Shown piece by piece: positions 36,158 to 44,544 of a stretch of DNA of 46,985 nucleotides. Under the pieces are notes generated by a model. That model saw only the letters and a list, made by a program, of their open reading frames with translations. It was not told the origin of the DNA and searched no databases. Position numbers and translations under genes: made by a program. Source of the stretch: JAMXLO01 sp035492535 (lineage in GTDB: Bacteria > Pseudomonadota > Alphaproteobacteria > Acetobacterales > Acetobacteraceae); NCBI GenBank assembly GCA_035492535.1, contig DATJJM010000048.1, positions 1 through 46,985 of the forward strand. Reading direction: 5' to 3'. Each line of letters begins with the position of its first letter. The first letter of the stretch is position 1.

Positions 36158-37906
36158 TCAGCCCTCCGACTGGGCCTGCTGGTTGCGGCGTCGGATCGCC
36201 GCCCCGAGAATATCGCCCAGCGACGCACCGGAATCGGACGAACCGAATTCGGCCATCGCCTGCTTCTCTTCCTCGACTTCCTTGCCCTTGATGGTCAGGC
36301 TCAGCTTGCGCGCCGCGCGGTCCACCGCGACGACCTTGGCATCCACCTTCTCGCCTTCGGCGAAGCGGTCCGGACGCTGGTCCGCCTTGTCGCGCGCCAG
36401 CTCCGCCCGGCGGATGAAGCCGGAAAGCACGTCGTTGACCTTCACCTCGATGCCGTTCGGCATGATGCCGGTCACGACGCAGGTCACCACGTCGCCTTTG
36501 TTCACCGACGCCAGCACAGACGCCGCCGGATCGTCCTTGAGCTGTTTGATGCCCAGGCTGATCCGCTCCTTCTCGACATCCACATCGAGCACCTTGGCCT
36601 TCACCATCTGGCCTTTGTCGTACTTCGCAATGGCCAGTTCGCCGGGCTCATCCCACGAGATGTCGGACATGTGGATCATGCCGTCGATATCCGCCGACAG
36701 GCCAATGAACAGCCCGAACTCCGTGATATTGCGGATTTCTCCCTCGACTTCGGTCCCGATCGCATGCTCGTCGACGAACTGCTCCCACGGGTTCCGCTGC
36801 ACCTGCTTCAGGCCCAGCGAGATGCGGCGTTTCGACGCGTCCACATCCAGCACCATCACCTCCACCTCCTGGCTGGTGGAGACGATCTTGCCCGGGTGCA
36901 CGTTCTTCTTGGTCCACGACATTTCGCTGACATGGACCAGACCTTCCACGCCCGGCTCCAATTCAACAAAAGCACCGTAGTCCGTGATGTTGGTCACACG
37001 CCCAGTGAACTTCGCGCTGACCGGGTACTTGGCAGCGACACCATCCCACGGATCGGACTCAAGCTGCTTCATCCCGAGGCTGATGCGCTGAGTGTCCGGG
37101 TTGAACCGGATCACCTGCACCTTCACCTGCTGGCCAATCTGCAAGGCCTCGGACGGATGGTTGATGCGCCGCCAAGCAATGTCGGTCACGTGCAGCAGCC
37201 CGTCCACGCCGCCCAGATCGACGAACGCGCCGTAGTCGGTGATGTTCTTCACGACGCCGTCGAGGATCTGGCCTTCCTTCAGCCCCTGGATCAGTTCGGT
37301 CCGCTGCTCGGCGCGGGTCTCTTCCAGCACGGCGCGGCGCGACACCACGATGTTGCCGCGCGCCCGGTCCATCTTGAGGATCTGGAACGGCTGCGGCGTG
37401 TCCATCAGCGGCCCGACATCGCGGACCGGCCGGATATCGACCTGGCTGCCCGGCAGGAACGCCACGGCGCCGTTCAGATCGACGGTGAAGCCGCCCTTCA
37501 CCCGGCCGTAGATGCGGCCGTTGACCCGCTGCTGGGTCTCGAATGCCTTCTCGAGGTTGGTCCAGGCCTCCTCGCGCCGCGCCTTCTCGCGCGACAGGAT
37601 GATGGCGCCGTCCTTGTCCTCGTAGCGCTCGACATAAAGCTCGACGACATCGCCGGGCTTGACCTCCGGCCTGGCGCCGGGCGGGCCGAATTCCTTCAGC
37701 GCGACGCGCCCCTCGGACTTCAGCCCGACATCGACGATGGCGAATTCATCGGTGAGCCGGAGCACCCGGCCAGTCACGACGGACCCATCGAAGCCGGTGT
37801 CCTGGCCAAGGGTCTCATCGAGGAGGGAGGCGAAATTCTCGCCCTTGAAGTGGTCCTGCATCGGGGCAGGCGGGGCAGTGCGTGCGACGGTGGCAGATGC
37901 AGCCAT
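36158..37906 (-). CDS. rpsA: 30S ribosomal protein S1
   Basis: A 582-residue protein with six S1 RNA-binding repeats; examples visible are GAFVDLGGVDGLLHVTDIAW, GAFVELEPGVEGLVHVSEMS and FGLFIGLSADIDGMIHMSDI. S1 binds mRNA at the ribosome and is essential for translation of structured mRNAs. Its start has no clear Shine-Dalgarno sequence (only GGAAC 13 bases away), as is common for rpsA. It leads the operon sppA-ihfB-lapA-trpF. A cytidylate kinase gene, which often precedes it, is absent here. Confidence 0.97.
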   Translation of the reverse strand: MAASATVARTAPPAPMQDHFKGENFASLLDETLGQDTGFDGSVVTGRVLRLTDEFAIVDVGLKSEGRVALKEFGPPGARPEVKPGDVVELYVERYEDKDGAIILSREKARREEAWTNLEKAFETQQRVNGRIYGRVKGGFTVDLNGAVAFLPGSQVDIRPVRDVGPLMDTPQPFQILKMDRARGNIVVSRRAVLEETRAEQRTELIQGLKEGQILDGVVKNITDYGAFVDLGGVDGLLHVTDIAWRRINHPSEALQIGQQVKVQVIRFNPDTQRISLGMKQLESDPWDGVAAKYPVSAKFTGRVTNITDYGAFVELEPGVEGLVHVSEMSWTKKNVHPGKIVSTSQEVEVMVLDVDASKRRISLGLKQVQRNPWEQFVDEHAIGTEVEGEIRNITEFGLFIGLSADIDGMIHMSDISWDEPGELAIAKYDKGQMVKAKVLDVDVEKERISLGIKQLKDDPAASVLASVNKGDVVTCVVTGIMPNGIEVKVNDVLSGFIRRAELARDKADQRPDRFAEGEKVDAKVVAVDRAARKLSLTIKGKEVEEEKQAMAEFGSSDSGASLGDILGAAIRRRNQQAQSEG

Positions 37907-37935
37907 GTGGTTATTATGTTCCGTTACGGGTGGAT

Positions 37936-38016
37936 CTGGGCGATCGGCCCAGGGTTAACCGCTGGTATGCGCATTCCACTCTGGAAACACGTCTTGCCCG
38001 CGGTTGAGGCCGCGGG
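37936..38016 (-). promoter_or_regulatory. Structured rpsA leader with two hairpins
   Basis: The leader between promoter and start holds CCCGCGG/CCGCGGG (37997-38016, loop of six) and CTGGGC/GCCCAG (37936-37952, loop of five). Such a leader next to a weak ribosome site is consistent with autogenous control by S1, as in other bacteria; this is inference for this gene. Confidence 0.45.
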
Positions 38017-38044
38017 CCGGATTGCAATCACGTCAGTTGGCGGA

Positions 38045-38072
38045 GAGATACGCTCCATTCCGCCCAAGTCAA
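38045..38072 (-). promoter_or_regulatory. Candidate sigma-70 promoter for rpsA
   Basis: On the minus strand TTGACT (-35) is followed after 16 bases by TATCTC (-10), about 140 bases before the rpsA ATG. The -35 fits well; the -10 matches four of six positions. Confidence 0.5.
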
Positions 38073-38155
38073 GCACTGGCAACGTGTTAAGGCGCATGCA
38101 ACTGGACCTACGCCCGCCCCGCACCTAGATTCCCGGCCTGACCCGGAGGCACGCC

Positions 38156-38818
38156 ATGACCAATCCCCGCCTGCACACTCCATCCTGGGCCGATGATCCG
38201 GACTCGCCCGATGTCCCCGTCCCGCCGGGTCCGGAACCGCGGGAGCCGGACGAGAACAAAGCGATGGGAACGCCGATCAACGAGCTGGAAAGCCGCCTGC
38301 TGCGGCAGCGCAAGGTGCTCGTCTTCGGCGCCATCGACGACAAGGTGGCGCGCGACGTCACCGGACGCCTGCTCGCGCTGGCGGCCGACGCGGAACCGAT
38401 CGACGTTTACGTCAACTCGCCGGGCGGCCATGTCGAGAGCGGCGACACGATCCACGACATGATCCGCTTCGTCGATACCATCGCGCCGGTGCGGATCATC
38501 GGCACCGGCTGGGTGGCGAGCGCCGGCGCGCTGATCTTCCTCGGCGCCGCCAAGGATCGGCGCTTCTGCCTGCCGAATACCCGCTTCCTGCTGCACCAGC
38601 CGATGGGCGGCGTGCGTGGCCCGGCCACCGATATCAATATCGAGGCGATCGAGATCATCAAGATGCGCGAACGCATCAACCGCATCATCGCCCGGGAGAC
38701 CGGCCAGTCGCTGGAAAAGGTCGAGAGCGACACCGACCGCAATTACTGGATGAGCGCGGAAGAGGCGATCGCGTACGGCATGGTCACCCGGATCATCACC
38801 AATCTGAAGGACCTGTAG
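38156..38818 (+). CDS. ClpP-family serine protease (second type)
   Basis: A 220-residue protein with a proline/aspartate-rich N-terminal extension of about 35 residues absent from usual ClpP. The catalytic residues are Ser122 in WVASAGALIF and His147 in LLHQPMG; the NSPGGHVESGDTIHDMI segment is the strand-turn before them. The nucleophile region is GWVASAGA instead of GMAASMGS. It follows no tig/clpX genes, so it is probably a paralogue such as ClpP2 rather than the housekeeping protease. ATG at 38156 with CGGAGG upstream. Divergent from rpsA. Confidence 0.88.
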   Translation: MTNPRLHTPSWADDPDSPDVPVPPGPEPREPDENKAMGTPINELESRLLRQRKVLVFGAIDDKVARDVTGRLLALAADAEPIDVYVNSPGGHVESGDTIHDMIRFVDTIAPVRIIGTGWVASAGALIFLGAAKDRRFCLPNTRFLLHQPMGGVRGPATDINIEAIEIIKMRERINRIIARETGQSLEKVESDTDRNYWMSAEEAIAYGMVTRIITNLKDL

Positions 38819-38860
38819 GCGGCGCCCTTAGAACCCAACAATAGGATTCCAAAGCTTGCA

Positions 38861-38900
38861 CTCGGGCTTGACCCGAGCAGCTCCGCCTTTGGCGAGGAGT
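38861..38900. terminator. Paired hairpins between convergent genes
   Basis: CTCGGG-CTTGA-CCCGAG (38861-38877) is followed by a second hairpin CTCCGCC-TTT-GGCGAGGAG. They lie between clpP and the convergent cysteine hydrolase gene and may terminate both. The first is a widespread intergenic palindrome. Confidence 0.45.
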
Positions 38901-38901
38901 T

Positions 38902-39525
38902 TCAGGGGAGCAGCGCTCCCCTGACCTCGTCCGCAGCAACGATCGCGCTGGCATAGTTCGGGAGATTGACCTCCAGTGCCGCGCGCATTTCTCGATCCGA
39001 GTAGCTCGCGGTGGCGTCCTTCACGACCGTGACATCGTAGCCAAGCTCAACGGCGAAGCGCACCGTTGCCTCAACGCATGTGTGCGCAATGAGCCCCATG
39101 GCAATGAGCTGTTGGATGCCATGCCGCTTCAGTTGCAGGTCGAGATCGGTGTTCGCGAAGCCACTGGAGCACCAGTGCTCCTGCGCCACGATGTCGCCTG
39201 GCTGCGGCGTGAACTCGCTCCTGAACTCGCCACCCCAGGTTCCGTATTCGAAGGTCTTTCGCGACCACGCCGCCTTTTGGATCGGGGCGACGTATGTCCA
39301 GGTCTCGTAGTCACCCGGGCGATACCGGCGATGCGGCGCAAAGAAGATGCGAAGACCAGCCCGCCGCGCCGCTTCGAGCACCTGCACCATGTTGGGAACG
39401 CAACCGTTTGCCTCGGCGACAGGCTTGAGGCGATCCCACACCTTGCCCCCTTCCGAGATGAAATCGTTGTACGGATCGATCACCAGTAGCGCGGTGACCC
39501 GCTTGTCGTACGACAATTGCGCCAT
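38902..39525 (-). CDS. Isochorismatase-family cysteine hydrolase
   Basis: A 207-residue alpha/beta hydrolase of the cysteine hydrolase group. Catalytic Asp is D17 (LLVIDPYND) and the nucleophile is Cys in LIAHTCVEATVRFA; the usual lysine position lies in IVAQEHWCSSGFANTDLDLQ, the form seen in the subgroup with QEHW. Members cleave amides or isochorismate-like ethers; no specific substrate is assigned. The gene upstream on the same strand, 9 bases away, is cytochrome P460, so they may be co-transcribed. Confidence 0.87.
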   Translation of the reverse strand: MAQLSYDKRVTALLVIDPYNDFISEGGKVWDRLKPVAEANGCVPNMVQVLEAARRAGLRIFFAPHRRYRPGDYETWTYVAPIQKAAWSRKTFEYGTWGGEFRSEFTPQPGDIVAQEHWCSSGFANTDLDLQLKRHGIQQLIAMGLIAHTCVEATVRFAVELGYDVTVVKDATASYSDREMRAALEVNLPNYASAIVAADEVRGALLP

Positions 39526-39534
39526 GATCTCTGT

Positions 39535-40095
39535 TCACCGCTTCTGATAAGAATGGAAAATATAGTCCTTCGCCTTGACGATCGAATGGCACGTGTAGCC
39601 GCAGGTGACCGCGCTGTCCTTATTGGGCGCGAACGTGTCCGCCGCTGCGTTATAGTCGAACGCCACGTATCCCCATCCGCTGGTGGTCGGAAATCGCTTG
39701 CTATCCTTCTCGATGAAAAAAAGATCCTGCAGACCGGACGGCACGTTCACGTCGAACGGCGCCTCCGTGCTCTTCTTGAACTTGTATTCGATCTTCGCGA
39801 TCTTGGATCCGTCCGGGAAAGGTTTGCCGTTCCCCGGAATGCCTGCCCGGTAGGCGTCGATCATCGTCGGGTTCGCGACCATGACCTTCAGCAGCTCGGG
39901 GGTCTGGCTGACCGAGACGACCTGCCAGCCTTCGTATCCTCTGAAATCAGCGAACGCGAGCCCCTTCGGGTCCTTCAGCGAGTACTTGTCCTGCGCTGCC
40001 AGCGCGACGCCGGCAACGATCGCCAACGGCGCCGAGACAATTGCGGCCAGCCGCCAATGCTTTCCCAGTGCATGAAGGATTGCGCGACCGAGCAT
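39535..40095 (-). CDS. Cytochrome P460-family c-type haem protein
   Basis: A 186-residue exported protein with an N-terminal signal/anchor (IVSAPLAIVAGVALA) and a C-terminal haem motif VTCGYTCHSIVKAKDYIFHS (CxxCH). The beta-rich core with KGLAFADFRGYEGWQVVSVS is that of cytochrome P460, in which the haem is cross-linked to lysine. Ammonia oxidisers use P460 on hydroxylamine, but many relatives in other bacteria have no known activity. Divergent orientation to nothing directly; it is upstream of the cysteine hydrolase on the same strand. Confidence 0.82.
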   Translation of the reverse strand: MLGRAILHALGKHWRLAAIVSAPLAIVAGVALAAQDKYSLKDPKGLAFADFRGYEGWQVVSVSQTPELLKVMVANPTMIDAYRAGIPGNGKPFPDGSKIAKIEYKFKKSTEAPFDVNVPSGLQDLFFIEKDSKRFPTTSGWGYVAFDYNAAADTFAPNKDSAVTCGYTCHSIVKAKDYIFHSYQKR

Positions 40096-40177
40096 ATTTG
40101 GGCCTTCCGTTTTCTCGCGGTGATGCGGGACAGCGGACCCGTTTTGCCCAGGATCGACGCCCGAGCGTTAGAACAAA

Positions 40178-41269
40178 TCATTCGTCATGCGCAGCCTCCC
40201 GCTCGAGCAACCTGCGCTTCCGTTCCACGCCCCAGGCGTAACCCGACAGCGCGCCATCGTTGCGAATGACACGATGGCAGGGTATGGCGACGGCCAGGTT
40301 GTTGGCAGCACACGCTCCTGCCACGGCACGCACCGCCTTCGCCGCACCAATGCGTCGCGCTATCTCCGCATAGGGCACAGTCTTCCCAACCGGGATCTCC
40401 CGCAGCGCCTGCCATACGCGCTGCTGGAAAGCCGTTCCGCGAACATCGAGCGGCAGGTCCACGCCGTTCCACGGTTCCTCGACAAAGCCGACCACCCGCG
40501 CAACCAAAGTTTCATAGTCGCTGTCGGCCCCGACGAGATGCGCATTCGGGAAGCGGTCCTGCAAATTGCGCACGAGCGTCTCCGGATCGTCTCCGAGAAT
40601 GATGGCAGCAACGCCCTTCTGGCTGGAACCCACCAGAATGGCACCCAGGGACGTCTGGCCGACGGCGAACCTGATCTCCTCATTCGCCCCGCCCGCACGG
40701 TACCGTGTTGGAGTCATGCCAAGCAGTTCAGTCGACTTCTCGTAGAAGCGCCCGCTCGAATTGAAGCCCGCATCGTAGATCGCTTCGGTCACGCTGCCGC
40801 AGGACGCGAGGCCCTGCCGCACTTTCGTGCCCCGCCGTGCGGCGGCATAGTCTTTCGGCGTGATGCCGGTGGCCGTCTTGAATATACGATGGAAATAGCC
40901 TGGGCTGCGGCCCACTTCACGTGCCAGATCGTCGAGTGATGGCTCTTCCTCGCTCTCCTCGATCATCCTGCAAGCCTTGGCGATCAGCGCCGCGGTTTCC
41001 GCTTCAATCGACGGACCGTCCGGATTGCACCGCCTGCACGGCCGGAAACCGGCAGCTTTCGCGCTTTCCACTGTGTCATGAAACCGCACATTCCTCGGAT
41101 TGGCCATGCGCGAGGGACACGACGGACGGCAATAGACCCCGGTGGTGGCAACCGAGTACCAGAAACGTCCGTCCGCTGCCTTGTCACGCGCAACAATGCG
41201 CGTCCAACGCGGATCGTCAGCGACGGACACGGATGTCGATGGTCCAATTGTGGCGAGCATCGGAGTCAT
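40178..41269 (-). CDS. ada: Ada: adaptive-response regulator and O6-methylguanine-DNA methyltransferase
   Basis: A 363-residue three-part protein. N-terminal Ada zinc domain with cysteines C47, C51, C78 and C81 (YCRPSCPSR and PCRRCNPDG), which accepts methyl from phosphotriesters; AraC-type helix-turn-helix (about 100-180, SLDDLAREVGRSPGYFHRIF); C-terminal methyltransferase with the acceptor Cys331 in IPCHRVIRNDG and the arginine finger VRAVAG. The ATG at 41269 has AAGAGG nine bases upstream, which I prefer to upstream starts. It would induce itself and related repair genes once methylated. A repair pair lies 1 kb away. Confidence 0.95.
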   Translation of the reverse strand: MTPMLATIGPSTSVSVADDPRWTRIVARDKAADGRFWYSVATTGVYCRPSCPSRMANPRNVRFHDTVESAKAAGFRPCRRCNPDGPSIEAETAALIAKACRMIEESEEEPSLDDLAREVGRSPGYFHRIFKTATGITPKDYAAARRGTKVRQGLASCGSVTEAIYDAGFNSSGRFYEKSTELLGMTPTRYRAGGANEEIRFAVGQTSLGAILVGSSQKGVAAIILGDDPETLVRNLQDRFPNAHLVGADSDYETLVARVVGFVEEPWNGVDLPLDVRGTAFQQRVWQALREIPVGKTVPYAEIARRIGAAKAVRAVAGACAANNLAVAIPCHRVIRNDGALSGYAWGVERKRRLLEREAAHDE

Positions 41270-41492
41270 AATGGTCATCCTCTTACATGGGCACCGATCA
41301 TCGCGCCGTTGCCGCGCGCTTTGCACTCCGGACCTTGCTTTTACATGCGAAGATCGTGTGCTGATTGCGCCGCGCCCGTCCGTTGTATCGGCAGCAAGAA
41401 CCGGAGTTCATCGCGCCCGCGATCAGGCTAATCCCACCCCCGGGTTGCCGCTCAATCCAGTGACCCGCCATGCAACAACAAGGGGCAAAGCC

Positions 41493-41942
41493 ATGAGCTT
41501 GCAAGATGACAACAAGGCCATCGTTGGCCGTTGGTTCACCGACTTCTGGGGCAAGACCTGCAACCTGAGCGTTGTCGACGAGATCGCCGCGCCGGACATG
41601 CTGCTGCAATACTCGCTGCATGAGCCGCGCAAGGGTCGCGAAGACATCAAGGCGTTCATGACGGATTTCCGCGCAGCCTTCCCCGACCTCAACTTCTGGG
41701 GCACAGCCGACCTCCTCGCCGAGGGTGATTACGTGGTCGGTCAGTGGGAGGGGGGCGGCACCCACGTCGGCCCTGCTTTCAAGGACTTTCTTGCCGGCAG
41801 CCTTCCTGCCAACACGGGCCGGAAGATGCACTTCACCGGGACCACCATTCTCAAACTGAAGGACGGCAGAATCATCGAAGAGAAGGGACTGGACGACGGG
41901 GTCACCGCCCTGACCCAGCTCGGCTTGCTGCGCGCCGCCTGA
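41493..41942 (+). CDS. SnoaL-like/ester cyclase family protein
   Basis: A 149-residue protein of the NTF2-like fold from ATG 41493 with AGGGG upstream. The conserved pattern is an N-terminal helix VGRWFTDFWGKTCNLSVVDE, then RKGREDIKAFMTDFRAAFPD, and beta strands ending in LKLKDGRIIEEKGLDDGVTA. SnoaL-like proteins bind or convert small polyketide-like or other hydrophobic molecules; many have unknown function. It is divergent from ada, so it shares the 220-base intergenic region. Confidence 0.8.
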   Translation: MSLQDDNKAIVGRWFTDFWGKTCNLSVVDEIAAPDMLLQYSLHEPRKGREDIKAFMTDFRAAFPDLNFWGTADLLAEGDYVVGQWEGGGTHVGPAFKDFLAGSLPANTGRKMHFTGTTILKLKDGRIIEEKGLDDGVTALTQLGLLRAA

Positions 41943-42005
41943 GGCCTGACCGGAAGCCGCCGTTCACCGCAACGGCGGCTTCCTTTCAAACCATCTCGCG
42001 CTGGT

Positions 42006-42218
42006 TCAAGCGACGCGTGCTATCGTCCCTTCCCGCAGGTGGAAAATCTCGCCCGTCGCGAGACGCAGCTCGAGCGAGCCGGACTCCAGAGCGGCGATCG
42101 CCGCGCCACCCATCTCGACGGCAACAGCAATCGCTATCGTCACCAACGCCTTTGCCGCGTCAGGATTCTCCGGCCGCAACCCATCTGCCGGCAAACTCAC
42201 TGGTGGGATCAGCGTCAT
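42006..42218 (-). CDS. Small hypothetical protein (70 aa)
   Basis: From the ATG at 42218 the frame gives 70 residues: an alanine-rich helix (NPDAAKALVTIAIAVAVEMG) and a C-terminal strand pair (SLELRLATGEIFHLREG). No family known and no ribosome site visible. It lies convergent to the SnoaL-like gene and divergent from the MGMT-like gene. Confidence 0.4.
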   Translation of the reverse strand: MTLIPPVSLPADGLRPENPDAAKALVTIAIAVAVEMGGAAIAALESGSLELRLATGEIFHLREGTIARVA

Positions 42219-42391
42219 GACACAGCGCGCTACCTGACGGCGTTGCCGCACGCACTCCGTATCCTGCCGCCAAATCCGTTATCACAGTCATGGGAGCGAC
42301 AACTTCGGATATGCTGATTTGAAAGCAAGAGCCGGAGTGGCAACGCGCACGCAAAAGCCGATGTTCGGGGCAGACGAAAAGGAGCCCCCCT

Positions 42392-42922
42392 ATGACCGCC
42401 CAAAGCCTCCACACCCCCGAGCCCGAGATCCTGCGCTTCGGCTACGGCGAAACCACGCTCGGCACCATCGCGATCGCCGAGAGTGCGCGTGGCCTCGTTG
42501 CGCTGTTCATCGGCAACGATCGTGCGCGGCTGCTGCGCGACCTTCAGGAAGCCTTCCCCAACGCCGCGTTGGTGCCCGATGACGCCGGCCTGACGGACAG
42601 CATCGCGAAAGCCACGGCACTGGTTGATGCGCCCCATCTCACGGCCGACTTGCCGCTCGATCTCCGTGGCTCGCCTGCCGAGCTCGGCATCTGGGATGCG
42701 CTTCAGGCAATTCCCGCCGGCGAGACACGAACCTACGGCGCCATCGCCCAGAGCCTGCCGATCACAGTGACCGCCCAGGAGGTTGGAGCGGCCTGCGCGG
42801 CAAACCGCATTGCGGTCGCCGTGCCCTGTCATCGGGTCGTGAAGTCGGATGGCTCGATCTCCGGCTATCGCTGGGGCGTGCAGCGCAAGCGCCGTCTGAT
42901 CAACATGGAGGGAGTGGCGTGA
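42392..42922 (+). CDS. MGMT-like protein without the arginine finger
   Basis: A 176-residue protein homologous to the Ada C-terminal domain, with AAGGAG six bases before its ATG. The acceptor motif PCHRV is complete (Cys146) and GSISGYRWGVQRKRRLI follows. Where Ada has VRAVAGACAANN, this protein has AQEVGAACAANR, so the arginine that flips out the damaged base in true alkyltransferases is replaced by Gln, as in some alkyltransferase-like proteins. Overlaps the next gene (TGATG), so the pair is coupled. It may transfer methyl slowly, sense damage, or hand lesions to the partner dioxygenase. Confidence 0.87.
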   Translation: MTAQSLHTPEPEILRFGYGETTLGTIAIAESARGLVALFIGNDRARLLRDLQEAFPNAALVPDDAGLTDSIAKATALVDAPHLTADLPLDLRGSPAELGIWDALQAIPAGETRTYGAIAQSLPITVTAQEVGAACAANRIAVAVPCHRVVKSDGSISGYRWGVQRKRRLINMEGVA

Positions 42923-43656
42923 TGCCCGACGCTTCCCGCACGGCCGCGGCGCCAATCCAGGCCCGCGTGGACAAAGTTGACTGGTCCCAGGTGCATGCCG
43001 CACTCGACAGTCAGGGGTGGGCCGTCGTGCCGCAACTCCTGACGCACGCCGAAGCGGACTCCATCGCCAGCCTCTACGATCAGGACCAAGGATTCCGCAG
43101 TCAGGTCATCATGGCTCGTCACGGTTTCGGGCGAGGCCAGTACAAATACTTCAGCTACCCGCTGCCGCCTCTGATCCAGGCGCTGCGGACGGCCACCTAT
43201 CCCCACCTCGTGCCCATCGCCAACCGGTGGCACGAGCGCATCGGCAATGATGTACGCTTCCCGCCCGACCACGCTGCCTACCTCGAACGCTGTCACCGCG
43301 CCGGGCAGGTCCGTCCCACACCGCTGCTGCTGCAATATACCGCGGAGGACTACAACTGCCTACATCGTGATCTGTACGGCGAGCACGTCTTTCCGATGCA
43401 GATCGCCATCCTGCTCGACCAGCCCGGCAAGGACTTCGAGGGTGGCGAGTTCGTCATGACCGAACAGCGGCCTCGCATGCAGACCCGCGCGATGGTGCTG
43501 CCGCTCCGCAAGGGCGACGCAGCCGTGTTCGCGGTGAATGCCCGCCCGATGAAGGGGACGCGTGGCGACTATCAGGTGAAACTGAACCACGGCGTCAGCA
43601 AACTCCATTCAGGCAAGCGACACACCGTCGGTGTGATCTTCCATGATGCGACCTGA
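42922..43656 (+). CDS. 2OG-Fe(II) oxygenase, Oxygenase_NA (PF09859-like) family
   Basis: A 244-residue dioxygenase with ATG overlapping the MGMT-like stop. The core reads YNCLHRDLYGEHVFPMQIAI (HxD metal site), GGEFVMTEQRPRMQTRAMVL and NHGVSKLHSGKRHTVGVIFH (distal His and the Arg for 2-oxoglutarate). This belongs to the family described as oxygenase acting on damaged nucleic acid by oxidative demethylation. Placement after an MGMT-like gene and near ada supports a repair role. Not AlkB itself, whose layout differs. Confidence 0.9.
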   Translation: MPDASRTAAAPIQARVDKVDWSQVHAALDSQGWAVVPQLLTHAEADSIASLYDQDQGFRSQVIMARHGFGRGQYKYFSYPLPPLIQALRTATYPHLVPIANRWHERIGNDVRFPPDHAAYLERCHRAGQVRPTPLLLQYTAEDYNCLHRDLYGEHVFPMQIAILLDQPGKDFEGGEFVMTEQRPRMQTRAMVLPLRKGDAAVFAVNARPMKGTRGDYQVKLNHGVSKLHSGKRHTVGVIFHDAT

Positions 43657-43819
43657 TGTCCTTGCCTTGGCCGTTCCCGCTCTTTCAGCTTGCAACAAGG
43701 CCTGGATGAGGCTTAGCCTTTTCGGTGGGGACAATGAGCTCAAAAGCTCATCCCCCACCGTTCGGCAAGGCCGCTGTCGCCTACGACGTGCCAAGCAACG
43801 AAATATCGGGAGGAATATA

Positions 43820-44356
43820 ATGCAAAAGCTGCTTGCCGCAGCATGCGCTGCTATTGCTTCACTCGGATTCGCCTATGCACAGCAACCGCAATCCGGCCCC
43901 GTCTCAGACCAGGACTACATGAAGCGGGTCATGACGGCTGCGCCGCCACAGATAGTTGCGGATGCGACTGTCGTTCGAATGCAGAACAATGCCATGCAGA
44001 CGCTGAAAAAGGGAACCAATCAGTGGACGTGCATGGAAGCGAGTGGCGTGCCAATGTGCATGGACCCGAATGCCCTGGAGTGGGCACATGCGTGGCAATC
44101 CCACGGACCGGCAACGGACAAGACGGGGTTCATCTACATGCTGGCCGGTGATACCGGTGCCAGCAATACAGACCCTTATGCACCGGCAAAGACCGCCGAC
44201 AATCATTGGATACAAACCGGCTCTCACGTGATGATTGTGGGTGCTGCCGCAAAGGGGATGATCGGTTATCCGAAAGAGGCTGATCCCGATCCTGCCAAGC
44301 CATACGTCATGTGGCCCGGCACGCCATATGAACACCTGATGATCCCGATCAAGTAG
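43820..44356 (+). CDS. Exported protein of unknown function (178 aa)
   Basis: ATG at 43820 with GGGAGGA upstream. A signal peptide (MQKLLAAACAAIASLGFAYA) is followed by a mature domain with conserved-looking W, C and M: WTCMEASGVPMCMDPNALEW near residue 70, and WIQTGSHVMIVGAA near the end. Similar proteins occur in rhizobia and relatives but have no known role. Periplasmic or secreted. Not linked functionally to neighbours. Confidence 0.7.
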   Translation: MQKLLAAACAAIASLGFAYAQQPQSGPVSDQDYMKRVMTAAPPQIVADATVVRMQNNAMQTLKKGTNQWTCMEASGVPMCMDPNALEWAHAWQSHGPATDKTGFIYMLAGDTGASNTDPYAPAKTADNHWIQTGSHVMIVGAAAKGMIGYPKEADPDPAKPYVMWPGTPYEHLMIPIK

Positions 44357-44544
44357 CGCACACACAGACACGAAGGCCACTGAGACTCATCATCCGGCCA
44401 GAGTGCTCAGGCAGACCCGTTGGTCGGCAATTGGTGTCGGTGAGAGACGCAAGTCGCTGCATAACGTCCAATCGTCTCTCACCAGCCAATGCCAGATCAG
44501 GCCGCCAGGACCGGCTCGCTCAACACCGCTCATCCGATGGACAA

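Noticed and set aside
35519..38128. An 869-residue plus-strand frame opposite rpsA and sppA
   Set aside because: Histidine/arginine-rich shadow frame of high-confidence minus-strand genes.
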